NCBI GenBank assembly: GCA_963840545.1
Contig: CAWIZE010000004.1
Span: 1-64,000, forward strand
Source of the DNA: JAKAWQ01 sp963840545
GTDB taxonomy: Bacteria > Pseudomonadota > Alphaproteobacteria > Acetobacterales > Acetobacteraceae
Direction of reading: 5' to 3'
Length of the DNA: 64,000 nucleotides
Positions 16,202 through 27,063 of this stretch are shown piece after piece. Positions within the stretch are counted from its first letter, which is position 1. The number at the start of each line of letters is the position of its first letter. Position numbers and translations under genes: made by a program. The notes under the pieces were generated by a model. That model worked only from the letters and a program-made list of their open reading frames with translations, had not been told where the DNA came from and searched no databases.

Positions 16202-18011
16202 CACTCCCCGCCGTCGCGCCCGCGCCCCCCAGCCCACGGCCCCCGAGCAGACCTTCCACGGCATCGCGGTTTCCCCCGGCATCGCCATCGGCCCTGCCTT
16301 CGGCACCCAAGAGCCGCCGGCCGAGGTCATCCACCACAAGATCCCCGCCGCCGACATCGAGGCCGAAGGCGCCCGATTGGAGGCCGCGATCGTCCAGTCG
16401 CGCAAGCAACTCGGAAAACTCCGCTCGCGCCTTTCCCTCCTTCCCGAGGACAGCCAGGCCGAAATCGCCCCGCTGATCGACGCCTATCTCCGCATGCTCG
16501 GCCCCTCGCGCCTGGTCCGCGGTGCCCGCCGCCGCATCGCCGAGGGCCTGGTCGCGGCCGAGACCGCAGTCACCGAGGAGGCGGACGCGATCGCCGCCGC
16601 CATCCTCGCCACGCCCGGCGACGACGGCCCCGGCCGCCGCCGCCGCGCCGAGGAGGTGCACGAGATCGCCCGCCGCCTCGTCCGCAACCTCACCCGCCAG
16701 CCCTACCAGAGCTTCTCCGCCCTCCCGGACGGCGCGGTGCTGCTGGCCGAGCAGCTCCGCCCCGCCGACGTCGCCCTCATCGACCCCTCCCGCATCGCCG
16801 GCGTCGCCGCCGCCGTCGGCGGCCGCGAGGGCCACACCGCCGTCCTGCTCCGCGCCCTCGGCCTGCCCGCCGTGCTCGGCGCCGCGGGCATCGCCGAGGC
16901 CGTGCGCCCCGGCGCGCTCGCGATCATCGACGGCGCCGCCGGCACCGTCATCCTCGATCCCTCCGAGGCGAGCCTCGCCGTCGCCCGCCGCCTGCTCGCC
17001 GCCTTCGCCCGCGATCGCGCCCGGCTCGGCCGCCTCCGCCGCCTCCCCGCCGAGACCCTCGACGGCCAGGCGATCGAGCTCCAGGCCAATCTCGAGCTGC
17101 CCCGCGAGCTGCCGCTGATCGCCCAGTCCGGCGCCGCCGGCATCGGCCTGCTGCGCAGCGAGTTCCTCTTCATGAACCGCGAGGACCTGCCCGAGGAGGA
17201 CGCCCAGGCCGACCACTACCGCACCATCGTCGAGGCGATGGCGGGCGATCCGGTCACCATCCGCGTGCTCGACTGGGGCGGGGAGAAGGAGATCGAATCC
17301 TCCGGCGGGGACGGCATCGTTCCCGGCTTCGCCGAAGCCAACCCGGCCCTCGGCATGCGCGGCATCCGCCTGCTGCTGCGCCGCCCCGACCTCTTCGAAA
17401 CCCAGCTCGCCGCCATCCTCCGCGCCGCCTGCGCCGGCCCCGTGCGCATCCTCCTGCCCATGGTCACCAGCCTCGCCGAGGTGCGCGCCACCCGCGAGAT
17501 TTACGAACGCGTCGTCCGGCGCCTGCGCCGCCGCGGCGAGCGCCTGCCCGAGCCGCTGCCTCCGCTCGGCATCATGATCGAGACCCCGGGCGCGGCGCTC
17601 GCCGCCGACGCGCTGGCCTTCGAGGCCGATTTCTTCGCCATCGGCACCAACGACCTCGCGATGTATGCGCTCGCCGTCGATCGCGGCGCGGCCGACGTCG
17701 CCGCCCTCTACGACCCGCTCCACCCCGCCGTGCTCCGCCTCGTCCAGTTCGCGACCGAGGCGGCGCTGCGCACCCGCCGCCCCGTCTCGGTCTGCGGCGA
17801 GATGGCCGCCGATCCCCGCTTCACCCCGCTCCTCATCGGCCTCGGCCTGCGCTCCTTCAGCATGAACGCCTCCGCCGTCCCGCGCGTGAAGCAGGCGATC
17901 CGCGGCCTTCGCGCCGACGATTGCGCCCGCTTCGCCCACCGCGTCATGGAGCGCGGCGACCCCGACGAGATCCGCGCCATGATCGACAGCTTCGCGAGGC
18001 CCGAGCCGTGA
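16188..18011 (+). CDS. ptsI: Phosphoenolpyruvate-protein phosphotransferase (enzyme I)
   Basis: A 607-residue enzyme I that moves phosphate from phosphoenolpyruvate to HPr. The N-terminal part carries the active-site motif GGREGHTAVLLRALG with H216. The C-terminal barrel shows GLLRSEFLFM, NPALGMRGIRL, GIMIETPGAA, FFAIGTNDLAMYAL and the catalytic cysteine in SVCGEMAADP. There is no N-terminal GAF domain, so this is the ordinary enzyme I and not the nitrogen-type EI-Ntr. Its stop overlaps the next gene's GTG. Confidence 0.95.
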   Translation: MSRIDTPRRRARAPQPTAPEQTFHGIAVSPGIAIGPAFGTQEPPAEVIHHKIPAADIEAEGARLEAAIVQSRKQLGKLRSRLSLLPEDSQAEIAPLIDAYLRMLGPSRLVRGARRRIAEGLVAAETAVTEEADAIAAAILATPGDDGPGRRRRAEEVHEIARRLVRNLTRQPYQSFSALPDGAVLLAEQLRPADVALIDPSRIAGVAAAVGGREGHTAVLLRALGLPAVLGAAGIAEAVRPGALAIIDGAAGTVILDPSEASLAVARRLLAAFARDRARLGRLRRLPAETLDGQAIELQANLELPRELPLIAQSGAAGIGLLRSEFLFMNREDLPEEDAQADHYRTIVEAMAGDPVTIRVLDWGGEKEIESSGGDGIVPGFAEANPALGMRGIRLLLRRPDLFETQLAAILRAACAGPVRILLPMVTSLAEVRATREIYERVVRRLRRRGERLPEPLPPLGIMIETPGAALAADALAFEADFFAIGTNDLAMYALAVDRGAADVAALYDPLHPAVLRLVQFATEAALRTRRPVSVCGEMAADPRFTPLLIGLGLRSFSMNASAVPRVKQAIRGLRADDCARFAHRVMERGDPDEIRAMIDSFARPEP

Positions 18012-18403
18012 GGGAGCGGGTCCGCCACCCCGACCGCCTCGGCCTCCACCTCCGCGTCGTGCTGCGCCATCCCGTCGGCCGGCCCGTGGCCCTCGGCCCC
18101 GGCAAGGCCGACCTCCTCGAGGCGATCGCCGGAACCGGCTCGATCGCCGCCGCCGGCCGCCGCCTCGGCATGAGCTACAAACGCGCCTGGAGCCTCACCG
18201 AGGCCCTCAACGCGATGTTCCGCGCCCCCCTCGTCGATGCCGCCAAGGGCGGCGCCGGCGGCGGCGGCGCCGCGCTCACCCCGCTCGGAGCGCAAATCCT
18301 CGCCGCCTACCGCGCCCTGGAAACGGAATCCTCGCGCGCCGGCGCCGCCCCGCTCGCCACCATCCGCCAGGCGCTCGCCCCCGAGTATCAGCGCGACGGT
18401 TAG
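18008..18403 (+). CDS. ModE-like winged helix-turn-helix regulator
   Basis: A 131-residue protein with a GTG start overlapping the ptsI stop (GTGA). GSIAAAGRRLGMSYKRAW is a ModE/LysR-type DNA-binding helix pair, and GGGGAALTPLGAQILAAYRALE the wing and dimer helix. The molybdate-binding TOBE domains of full ModE are missing, so if it senses molybdate it does not do so in the known way. It lies at the end of the PTS operon. Proteins of this kind are usually called winged-helix or LysR-like regulators. Confidence 0.85.
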   Translation: MRERVRHPDRLGLHLRVVLRHPVGRPVALGPGKADLLEAIAGTGSIAAAGRRLGMSYKRAWSLTEALNAMFRAPLVDAAKGGAGGGGAALTPLGAQILAAYRALETESSRAGAAPLATIRQALAPEYQRDG

Positions 18404-18569
18404 GCAAGGTCGATCCGGTGAGCTTCCGGGGCTCCGCCCTCGAACCCTGGCATGATTCCCGGGTGATGGCAGGCACGGCCGCGGCGACGCTCGTCGGCCT
18501 CCGCGTCTGGCGCGGCATGATCCGCCACGGCCCGGATGATCACCGGCCCCGCGTACGACCGCGTCCGCC

Positions 18570-20021
18570 TCACTCCGCCGCCGCGTGGTGCCCGGAAAGC
18601 TCCGCCCCCGCATCGCCGGCGAGCCGCATCGAGACCGGCACCGAGACCGCCGAGACCGCCGCCACCGTGAGGAACGCCGCGCTGTAATCGCCGAGCGAGG
18701 GCTCTGCGTGCGCGAGCAGCTTCGCCGAGATCTCGAGCGCCGCCGCCCCCGCCGCGATGCCGACCGTCAGCGAAAGCTGCTGCGCGGTGCTGTAGAAGCT
18801 CGTCGCCGCGCTCATCTTCGTCGAGGGGATGTCGGCGAACGCGATCGAGTTGTAGCCGGTGAATTGCAGCGAGCGGAAAAACCCGCCCGCGAGCAGCACG
18901 GCGTAGATCCCGGCCAGCGGCCAAACCGGGCGGAACCCGGCGCACAGGGCGATCGTCACCACCGAGATCGCGCCGTTGAAGACCAGCGTCGCGCGGAAGC
19001 CGAACCTCCGGAGCGCGTACTGCGCCGCCGGCTTCATCACCAGCGCCCCCGCCGAGCTCGCGAAGGTGATCATCCCGCTCTCCGCCGCGCTCATGCCGAA
19101 CCCCACCTGCAGCATCAGCGGCAGCAGGAACGGCACCGCGCCGATCCCGACGCGAAAGAAGCTCGCCGCGGCGACAGAAAGCCCGAAGGTCGGGATCCGC
19201 ATCAGCGAGAGATCGACGAGCGGATGCTCCGTCACCCGCGCATGGTAGTAATAGGCCATGCCCGCGACCGTCCCGATCGCCACCATCCCCAGGCTCACCA
19301 CCGGCGAGACCACGCCCCGGCTCGCCAGCTCCAGGCCGTACAGCACGCTCACCAGCGCGATGCCGGTGAAGAAGAGCCCGATCCAGTCGAACCGGCCCGG
19401 CGGAGTGTCCTCGATCTCCTCGATATAGCGGCTCACCAGCACGACGCCGAGCACGCCGATCGGGACGTTGATGTCGAAGATCCAGTTCCACGAGACGTAG
19501 GTCACGATGAAGCCGCCGACCGGCGGGCCGAGCACCGGCCCGAGCAGCGCCGGCACGCTGAGCCAGGCCATCGCCGCGACCAGCTCTGTCTTCGCCACGG
19601 TCCTGAGCAGCACAAGCCGTCCCACCGGCACCATCATCGCCCCGCCGATCCCCTGGATGATGCGCGCGAGCACCAGGAACCACAGGGTATCCGCCCGCCC
19701 GCACAGCACCGAGCCCACCGTGAAGATGACGATCGCCATGCGAAACACGGTCCGGCTGCCGAACCGGTCGGCGATCCATCCGCTCGCCGGGATGAACACG
19801 GTGAGACTCAGAAGATAGGAGGTGAGCGCCACGCTCATATTGACCGGCGCGGTGTGGAAGGCACGCGCCATCGCCGGCAGCGCGGTCGCCACCACCGTCG
19901 AATCGAGGTTCTGCATGAAGAGCGCGCAGGCGACGATCAGGGCGATGATGCGCGCGCGCCGGGACATCGCCGGCGGGTTGGATGCACTCGCCGGCCGGGC
20001 GCTTCGTAATCCGCTGGGCAT
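18570..20021 (-). CDS. DHA2-family major facilitator exporter
   Basis: A 483-residue multidrug-type transporter with about 14 membrane helices. Helix 1 holds MQNLDSTVVATALPAMA (the D of the DHA2 family), followed by the loop motif GWIADRFGSR, then RIIQGIGGAMMVPVGRL and GPVLGPPVGGFI (antiporter motif C). Such pumps are proton-driven; the substrate is unknown. An in-frame ATG at 19967 (MSRRARII) would start closer to helix 1 and is equally possible. It converges with the ModE-like gene; 18404-18569 shows nothing clear. Confidence 0.88.
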   Translation of the reverse strand: MPSGLRSARPASASNPPAMSRRARIIALIVACALFMQNLDSTVVATALPAMARAFHTAPVNMSVALTSYLLSLTVFIPASGWIADRFGSRTVFRMAIVIFTVGSVLCGRADTLWFLVLARIIQGIGGAMMVPVGRLVLLRTVAKTELVAAMAWLSVPALLGPVLGPPVGGFIVTYVSWNWIFDINVPIGVLGVVLVSRYIEEIEDTPPGRFDWIGLFFTGIALVSVLYGLELASRGVVSPVVSLGMVAIGTVAGMAYYYHARVTEHPLVDLSLMRIPTFGLSVAAASFFRVGIGAVPFLLPLMLQVGFGMSAAESGMITFASSAGALVMKPAAQYALRRFGFRATLVFNGAISVVTIALCAGFRPVWPLAGIYAVLLAGGFFRSLQFTGYNSIAFADIPSTKMSAATSFYSTAQQLSLTVGIAAGAAALEISAKLLAHAEPSLGDYSAAFLTVAAVSAVSVPVSMRLAGDAGAELSGHHAAAE

Positions 20022-20170
20022 GCCCGGATCATCGCCCCGGCACGCAGCTGCGAAAACCCCTCGCGGCTGCGAAGCCGCCCTGCGTTTGGCCGCGCGATCG
20101 TGACGTTTTGTAACACGAAGCCCGGCGCGTGCGCGCCGGACGCCCGGGACGGAAAGGCGGAAAAGCGGAC

Positions 20171-21145
20171 TTACGGCAGCAGCACGGTGCTCCCCGTGGT
20201 CTGCCGGCTCTCGAGCGCGCGGTGCGCCGCCGCCGCCTCGGCGAGCGGAAACGTCTGGTTGACGCGGATCTTGACCACCCCCTCGCCCACCACCTGGAAA
20301 AGCTCGCCCGCAATCCGCTCGAGGTCGGCGCGCTTCGCCGCATAGGTCGCAAGGCTCGGCCGGGTCAGGAAAAGGCTCCCTTTTGCGCCGAGAATCCCGA
20401 TATCCACCGGCGGCACCGGCCCCGACGCATTGCCGAAGCTCACCATCGTCCCGAGCGGCGCCAGGCAGTCGAGGCTCGCCATGAAGGTGTCCTTGCCGAT
20501 GCTGTCATAGACCACCGGCACCATTGCCCCACCGGTGATCCGCTTCACCTCCGCCGCCAGGTTCGCATGTCCCACCAGCGCGTGGTCGGCACCGTTCGCC
20601 CGCGCCAGCTCCGCCTTCTCCGGCGTCGAGACGACGCCGATCACGCTCGCGCCGAGATGCTTCGCCCACTGGCACATGATCAGCCCCACCCCGCCGGCCG
20701 CCGCATGCACCACGATCGTCTCGCCGCGCTTCACCGAGTAGGTCCGGCGCAGCAGGTACTGCGCCGTCATCCCCGCCAGCATCATCGCCGCCCCGGTCCG
20801 GACGTCGATCTTGTCCGGCAGATCGAGCAGCCGGTCCGCCGCGATCACCCGCTCGGTCGCATAGGCGCCCATCGCGCCGGTGCCGTACGCAACCCGATCG
20901 CCCGGCTTGAAGCCCGCCACGCCGGCTCCCACCGCCACCACCGTTCCCGCGCCTTCCATGCCCGGCGTGAACGGCAGGTTCGGCGCCTTGTAGAGCCCGG
21001 ACCGGAAATAGACGTCGACGAAATTGAGCCCGACCGCCGCCTGGCGCACCAGCACTTCGCCCGGCCCCGGCTCCGGTGTCGGCACCTCCTCCCATTGCAT
21101 CACCTCCGGGCCGCCGGCCTGGTGGATTCGGATCGCCTTCGTCAT
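20171..21145 (-). CDS. NADPH:quinone oxidoreductase, zeta-crystallin type
   Basis: A 324-residue medium-chain reductase without the structural-zinc cysteines. It opens IRIHQAGGPEVMQWEEVPTP. GLNFVDVYFRSGLY and PFTPGMEGAGTVVAVG form the substrate region, and VHAAAGGVGLIMCQWAKHLG the dinucleotide-binding fold. It reduces quinones or similar electrophiles with NADPH. The start is the ATG at 21145, overlapping (ATGA) the end of an upstream reading frame I could not identify. Confidence 0.92.
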   Translation of the reverse strand: MTKAIRIHQAGGPEVMQWEEVPTPEPGPGEVLVRQAAVGLNFVDVYFRSGLYKAPNLPFTPGMEGAGTVVAVGAGVAGFKPGDRVAYGTGAMGAYATERVIAADRLLDLPDKIDVRTGAAMMLAGMTAQYLLRRTYSVKRGETIVVHAAAGGVGLIMCQWAKHLGASVIGVVSTPEKAELARANGADHALVGHANLAAEVKRITGGAMVPVVYDSIGKDTFMASLDCLAPLGTMVSFGNASGPVPPVDIGILGAKGSLFLTRPSLATYAAKRADLERIAGELFQVVGEGVVKIRVNQTFPLAEAAAAHRALESRQTTGSTVLLP

Positions 21146-21283
21146 TTTCTTGCCTCGCTGGTTACGAAGTTCCCCTTGTCGCCGGCGCGGACCAGCGCGC
21201 CGCGACAACGCACCCGCGCCTCGAGCGCCGGCAGCGCCGTCTCGCGCGGGGTTCGCCGGCGGAGCGCCAGCCAAGCCCCATGA

Positions 21284-21388
21284 TCAGCGCCGTGGCCGCC
21301 CCGCCTCCTCGCGCCCCGCCTCCTCGCGCCCCGCGTCTTCACGGAGCACCAGCGGGCCGAGCGGAGTGGCAACCGAAAGTTCGGGCAT
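21284..21388 (-). pseudogene. Possible Ogt-type methyltransferase N-terminal remnant
   Basis: An ATG at 21388 opens MPELSVATPLGPLVLREDAG, which looks like the first strand of an O6-alkylguanine-DNA alkyltransferase. The sequence then falls into a 15-base tandem repeat (REEAGREEAG) and stops. Nothing of the catalytic PCHR region follows. It is either a degraded gene or a chance frame. Confidence 0.25.
21301..21345. repeat. 15-base tandem repeat, two exact copies plus one degenerate
   Basis: CCGCCTCCTCGCGCC occurs at 21301-21315 and 21316-21330, and a degenerate third copy follows (CCGCGTCTTCACGGA). It lies inside the possible alkyltransferase remnant. Expansion by replication slippage would be in frame. 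Confidence 0.75.
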
Positions 21389-21444
21389 CTCGATTTTGCG
21401 CCGCTTGCGCGAAAACGCGATGCCAAACCCGCCCGTCCCCTCTG

Positions 21445-23460
<2,016 letters not shown>

Positions 23461-23511
23461 TGGGGGGATGCCCTTTCGCGGTCTCCCTGCCACATAGTGC
23501 CCGATCGCAGA

Positions 23512-23541
23512 GTTTCGTCACTCGCGTAGCGATCACGAAAC
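23512..23541. promoter_or_regulatory. Interrupted palindrome in the DUF255/ferredoxin divergent region
   Basis: GTTTCGT and ACGAAAC (7-base exact arms) enclose 16 bases that themselves pair TCGC with GCGA. It lies 52 bases upstream of the DUF255 start and could be an operator or a leader hairpin. Confidence 0.35.
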
Positions 23542-23579
23542 GCCGCGTGAATCGGGCGCTTGGACAAACACCTACGTGT

Positions 23580-23598
23580 CAGCTTTCTATGAAAGCTG
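23580..23598. promoter_or_regulatory. Perfect 8-base-arm palindrome upstream of the ferredoxin gene
   Basis: CAGCTTTC-TAT-GAAAGCTG is exact over both arms and lies 39 bases before the ATG at 23638. No T-run follows, so it is more likely a protein-binding site than a terminator. Confidence 0.4.
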
Positions 23599-23637
23599 GC
23601 AATAGGGTGCGCCGCACCGTTTGAGGACCGCACGAGA

Positions 23638-23979
23638 ATGGGCAGCTGGGATGCCGCCGATCCGCCTCTCTATTACTCCTCCCACGTCTTCGTCTGCGCC
23701 AACCGCCGCCCGGAGGGCCATCCCCGCGGCTCCTGCGCGGCGAAAGGCTCGGAGAAGCTCCGCGACTACATGAAGGCGCGCGCCAAGGAGCTCGGCCTGC
23801 CCGCGACGCGCATCAACACCTCCCTCTGCCTCGACCGCTGCGAGCTCGGGCCCTGCATCGTCATCTATCCCGAGGGCGTCTGGTACCGCATCTCCTCGCC
23901 CGCGGACGTCGATGCGGTGCTCGAGCGGCATGTCCGCGACGGCGGCCGCGTCCCCGAGCTGATGCTGCCCGAAACCTGA
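23638..23979 (+). CDS. 2Fe-2S thioredoxin-like ferredoxin
   Basis: A 113-residue protein with cysteines at 20, 33, 64, 68 and 73. The pattern VCANRRPEGHPRGSC followed by CLDRCELGPC fits the thioredoxin-like [2Fe-2S] ferredoxin family. GPCIVIYPEGVWY is the conserved strand after the cluster. It is expected to be a small soluble electron carrier. No partner gene sits beside it, and its gene is monocistronic. Confidence 0.9.
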   Translation: MGSWDAADPPLYYSSHVFVCANRRPEGHPRGSCAAKGSEKLRDYMKARAKELGLPATRINTSLCLDRCELGPCIVIYPEGVWYRISSPADVDAVLERHVRDGGRVPELMLPET

Positions 23980-24164
23980 GCCTCTTCGTGATCGCGCTTT
24001 GCACGCGGAGCAGGGTTGATCCGGCCGCGCTAGCCGCCATGTTGCACTGCGGTAGGATTGCTTCCAGTTAAAGTCCGGCGGTTTTTCGCCTTCCGCGCAG
24101 GCGGACGAAGCAGACGGAGCGTTCGCCCGGCGGGCGCCGGCGATGGAACGGGGGCAGGCCGGGA

Positions 24165-25727
24165 ATGGAGACGATCGAAGCGCAGGTCGCGGGTGACGCT
24201 CCGGTGCACTTTACGCACCAACAGGTCCTCAAGGTCCTGAGCGGCATTCTCCTCTGCATCTTCCTCGCCGCCATCGACCAGACGGTGGTCATCCCGGCAG
24301 TGCCCGCCATGGCGGCCGACCTCCACGGCTTCAACCATCTCGCCTGGATCGTCTCGGCCTATCTCCTGACCTCGACGGCGATGACGCCGGTCTACGGCAA
24401 GCTCTCGGACATCTATGGCGAGCGCAAGCCGCTGCTGGTGGCGCTCGCCGTGTTCGGCCTCGCCTCGATGCTCTGCGCGCTCTCCCGCAGCCTCTGGGAG
24501 CTGGTCGCGGCGCGGGCGCTGCAGGGGATCGGCGGCGCCGGCCTGATGGCGATGGCCCAGGCGGCGATCGCCGACGTCGTGAGCCCGCGCGAGCGCGGCC
24601 GCTACCAGGGCTACATGGCCTCCACCTGGGGCGTCGCCTCGGTCGCCGGGCCGATCATCGGCGGCTGGATCACCGACACCCTCACCTGGCGCTGGATCTT
24701 CTGGTTCAACCTGCCGCTCGCCCTGGTGGCGATGTTGCTCTGCGACCGCGCGCTCCGCCTGCTCCACCCGCGCGCCCGCGGGGCGCGGATCGATTGGGTC
24801 GGCGCGGTGCTGCTCACCGCCGCGGTCAGCGCCTGGCTCCTGGTGCTGAGCTGGGGCGGGGTTGAGATGCCCTGGACCGCGCCGCCGCTGCTCGGCCTCA
24901 CCACCCTCGGCTTCGCGCTGATGGCGCTGCTGGCGTACCAGGAGCGCCGCGTCCGCGATCCGCTGCTGCCGCCGCGCCTCTTCGCCAGCGCCGTCTTCGT
25001 GCGCGGCGTCGCGATCGCCTTCTGCGGCTCGTTCGCCCTCTTCGCCGGCACCTTCCTCCTGCCGCTCTTCTTCCAGCTCGTCCGCGGCGTCAACGCCGCC
25101 GCCTCCGGCGCCCTGGTGGTGCCCTTCCTCGGTTCCAACTGCGCCGGCGCCTGGTTTGCGGGCTCGCTCGCCCGCCGGCGCGGCAAGATGAAGGCGATCA
25201 TGGTGGCGGGGATCGCGACCTCGCTGGCGGGCTTCATCCTGCTCGCTTTCGCCGGCACCGGGACGCCGCGGCCCTTCCTCGTCCTCTCCCAGCTCGTGCT
25301 CGGCTTCGGCATCGGCATGGTGATGCCGAGCAGCCTCGTTTGCGTGCAGAACGCCTCCGAGCGGCGCGATGTCGGCGCCGCCACCGGCTGCCTGCTCTTC
25401 CTCCGCTCGATGGGCGGCGCCTTCGGCACCACGCTGGTCGGCGCGCTGCTCGCGAGCGGCTTCGCCGGCCGCCTCGCCGGCCTCGGCATCACCGCGCATA
25501 TCGATCTCGGCGACGTGCGCCAGAGCAGCGCCGGGCTGCCCGGCGTTCCGGCGGCGATGCTCCCGCACATCCAGGCGGCGCTCGCCGGGGCCTTCCATAT
25601 CGCCTTCCTGGCCTGCGCGGTGGCGATGGCCGCCGGTCTCGTCATCATGCGCGGCATGCGCGACCTGCCGCTGCGCACCAGCGCGGCGGGCGAGCCCCCG
25701 CCCGAGCCCGCCGCGCTCGCCCACTGA
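24165..25727 (+). CDS. DHA2 (EmrB/QacA)-type major facilitator exporter
   Basis: A 520-residue pump with about 14 helices. AAIDQTVVIPAVPAMAADL in helix 1, GKLSDIYGERKP as motif A and STWGVASVAGPIIGG as antiporter motif C are all present. There is no HlyD-type adaptor gene next door. It ends 7 bases from the stop of the ClC gene on the other strand. The gap before it (23980-24164) shows nothing definite. Confidence 0.9.
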   Translation: METIEAQVAGDAPVHFTHQQVLKVLSGILLCIFLAAIDQTVVIPAVPAMAADLHGFNHLAWIVSAYLLTSTAMTPVYGKLSDIYGERKPLLVALAVFGLASMLCALSRSLWELVAARALQGIGGAGLMAMAQAAIADVVSPRERGRYQGYMASTWGVASVAGPIIGGWITDTLTWRWIFWFNLPLALVAMLLCDRALRLLHPRARGARIDWVGAVLLTAAVSAWLLVLSWGGVEMPWTAPPLLGLTTLGFALMALLAYQERRVRDPLLPPRLFASAVFVRGVAIAFCGSFALFAGTFLLPLFFQLVRGVNAAASGALVVPFLGSNCAGAWFAGSLARRRGKMKAIMVAGIATSLAGFILLAFAGTGTPRPFLVLSQLVLGFGIGMVMPSSLVCVQNASERRDVGAATGCLLFLRSMGGAFGTTLVGALLASGFAGRLAGLGITAHIDLGDVRQSSAGLPGVPAAMLPHIQAALAGAFHIAFLACAVAMAAGLVIMRGMRDLPLRTSAAGEPPPEPAALAH

Positions 25728-25734
25728 GCGCGCG

Positions 25735-27063
25735 TTAACCCGCCTCCCCCACCGCCCGCTCGCGATGGACGAAAAGCCGCTCCCGCAGCCGATCATAGAT
25801 CGGCGGATCGCCGAGCACCGTCGGCACCAGCATCGCTGCGAAGCATGCCGCGATCATCGGCAGCAGCATCGTCACGTTCGCCGTCATCTCGCTCACCAGC
25901 ACGATCCCGGTGAGCGGCGCGCGCACGATCCCGGTGAAGAGCGCGGCCATCCCCACCACCGCGAACCCCTCCGGCTGGATCGCCAGGCCCGGCAGGGCCA
26001 GCGCGCAGAGCTTGCCGAACCAGAGGCCAAGCTCGGCGCCAAGGACGAGCAGGGGCGCGAAGAGCCCGCCCGGCGTCCCGGCCGCGTAGGAGACGGCGCC
26101 GAGGCCGAGCCGGAGGAGAAACAGGGCGGGAAGAACGGCGAGCGCGCCCTCGCCGGCGAGCGCCCGCGCGGTGAGCGGGTCGCCCCCGCCCACCAGGCCG
26201 GGCGTGAACCAGGCGAGCGCGCCCACCGCGCCGCCGACCATCGCCGCGCGGACCTCCGCCGGCAGACCCGCGAACCGGTCCACCGTCCCGAGCGTCGCCA
26301 GCAGGCTCCAATTGTAGAGGATCCCCAGCAGGCCCGCGCTGAGCCCGAGCAGCAGGAAGAGCGGCCCGGCCCCAAAGCTCGCATGGATGAGGCTCCCCAC
26401 GGAAAAATCCGGCGCGTTGCCGAGCACCTCGCGCGAGACCCAGATCGCGGCGGCCGAGGCGCCGAGGGCGGCGATCGCGATCCGCGTCTCGAACCGCTTG
26501 ACCAGCTCCTCGAGCACGAAGATGGCCCCCGCCATCGGCGCGTTGAAGGCGGTCGCGAGCCCCGCCCCGGCGCCGGCCGCCAGCAGCACCCGGCAATCCG
26601 TCCAGTTCCGCCGGAATATCTTTCCGACCTGGTGGGCGACGCTCGCCCCCATCTGCACGCTCGGCCCCTCCCGACCGAGCGCCAGGCCCGAGCCGATCGC
26701 CAGCGCCCCGCCCAGAAATTTCACCACCAGCAGGCTCGGCGGCGCCGGCGCCATCTCCCCGTTCAGCACCGCCTCGACCTGCGGGATCCCGCTCCCCGAG
26801 GCCGGCGGCGCGAAGCGCCGCACCATCCAGGCGGCAAGTCCCGCGCCCGCCGCGCAAACCGCCACCACCAGCACGAACCCCCCGACACCACCCTCAGCCC
26901 AGCCGATCAGCGCGCCCCGCAGCCGGTCCGCCTCCTCCAGCGTGAGCCGGAACAGCGCCCCGATCGCCCCGGCGCCGATCCCGCCGAGTGGTGCCACCAG
27001 CCCGAGCACGAGCAGGCTGCCGCGCCGGTCGAGCGCCGCGCCCTCCTTGCCGAGCGCGCTCAT
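25735..27063 (-). CDS. ClC-family chloride channel or H+/Cl- antiporter
   Basis: A 442-residue membrane protein with GSGIPQVEAVL, GREGPSVQMGA (holding the gating glutamate) and GTPGGLFAPLLVLG, the three anion-binding segments of ClC proteins. It lacks CBS domains, like the bacterial ClcA form. The glutamate is consistent with exchange or gated conduction. Its ATG overlaps the TetR stop by 4 bases, so the regulator and channel are co-transcribed. Confidence 0.93.
   Translation of the reverse strand: MSALGKEGAALDRRGSLLVLGLVAPLGGIGAGAIGALFRLTLEEADRLRGALIGWAEGGVGGFVLVVAVCAAGAGLAAWMVRRFAPPASGSGIPQVEAVLNGEMAPAPPSLLVVKFLGGALAIGSGLALGREGPSVQMGASVAHQVGKIFRRNWTDCRVLLAAGAGAGLATAFNAPMAGAIFVLEELVKRFETRIAIAALGASAAAIWVSREVLGNAPDFSVGSLIHASFGAGPLFLLLGLSAGLLGILYNWSLLATLGTVDRFAGLPAEVRAAMVGGAVGALAWFTPGLVGGGDPLTARALAGEGALAVLPALFLLRLGLGAVSYAAGTPGGLFAPLLVLGAELGLWFGKLCALALPGLAIQPEGFAVVGMAALFTGIVRAPLTGIVLVSEMTANVTMLLPMIAACFAAMLVPTVLGDPPIYDRLRERLFVHRERAVGEAG

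Noticed and set aside
16071..17939. A 622-residue open frame antisense to ptsI
   Set aside because: It has the repetitive Gly/Ala/Asp/Glu composition typical of antisense frames in very high-GC genes, and ptsI is unambiguous.
19507..19818. Plus-strand frames opposite the first exporter
   Set aside because: Shadow frames; hydrophobic helices and motifs exist only on the minus strand.
24030..25796. A 588-residue minus-strand frame opposite the second exporter
   Set aside because: Charged, repetitive antisense composition; the plus strand has all transporter motifs.
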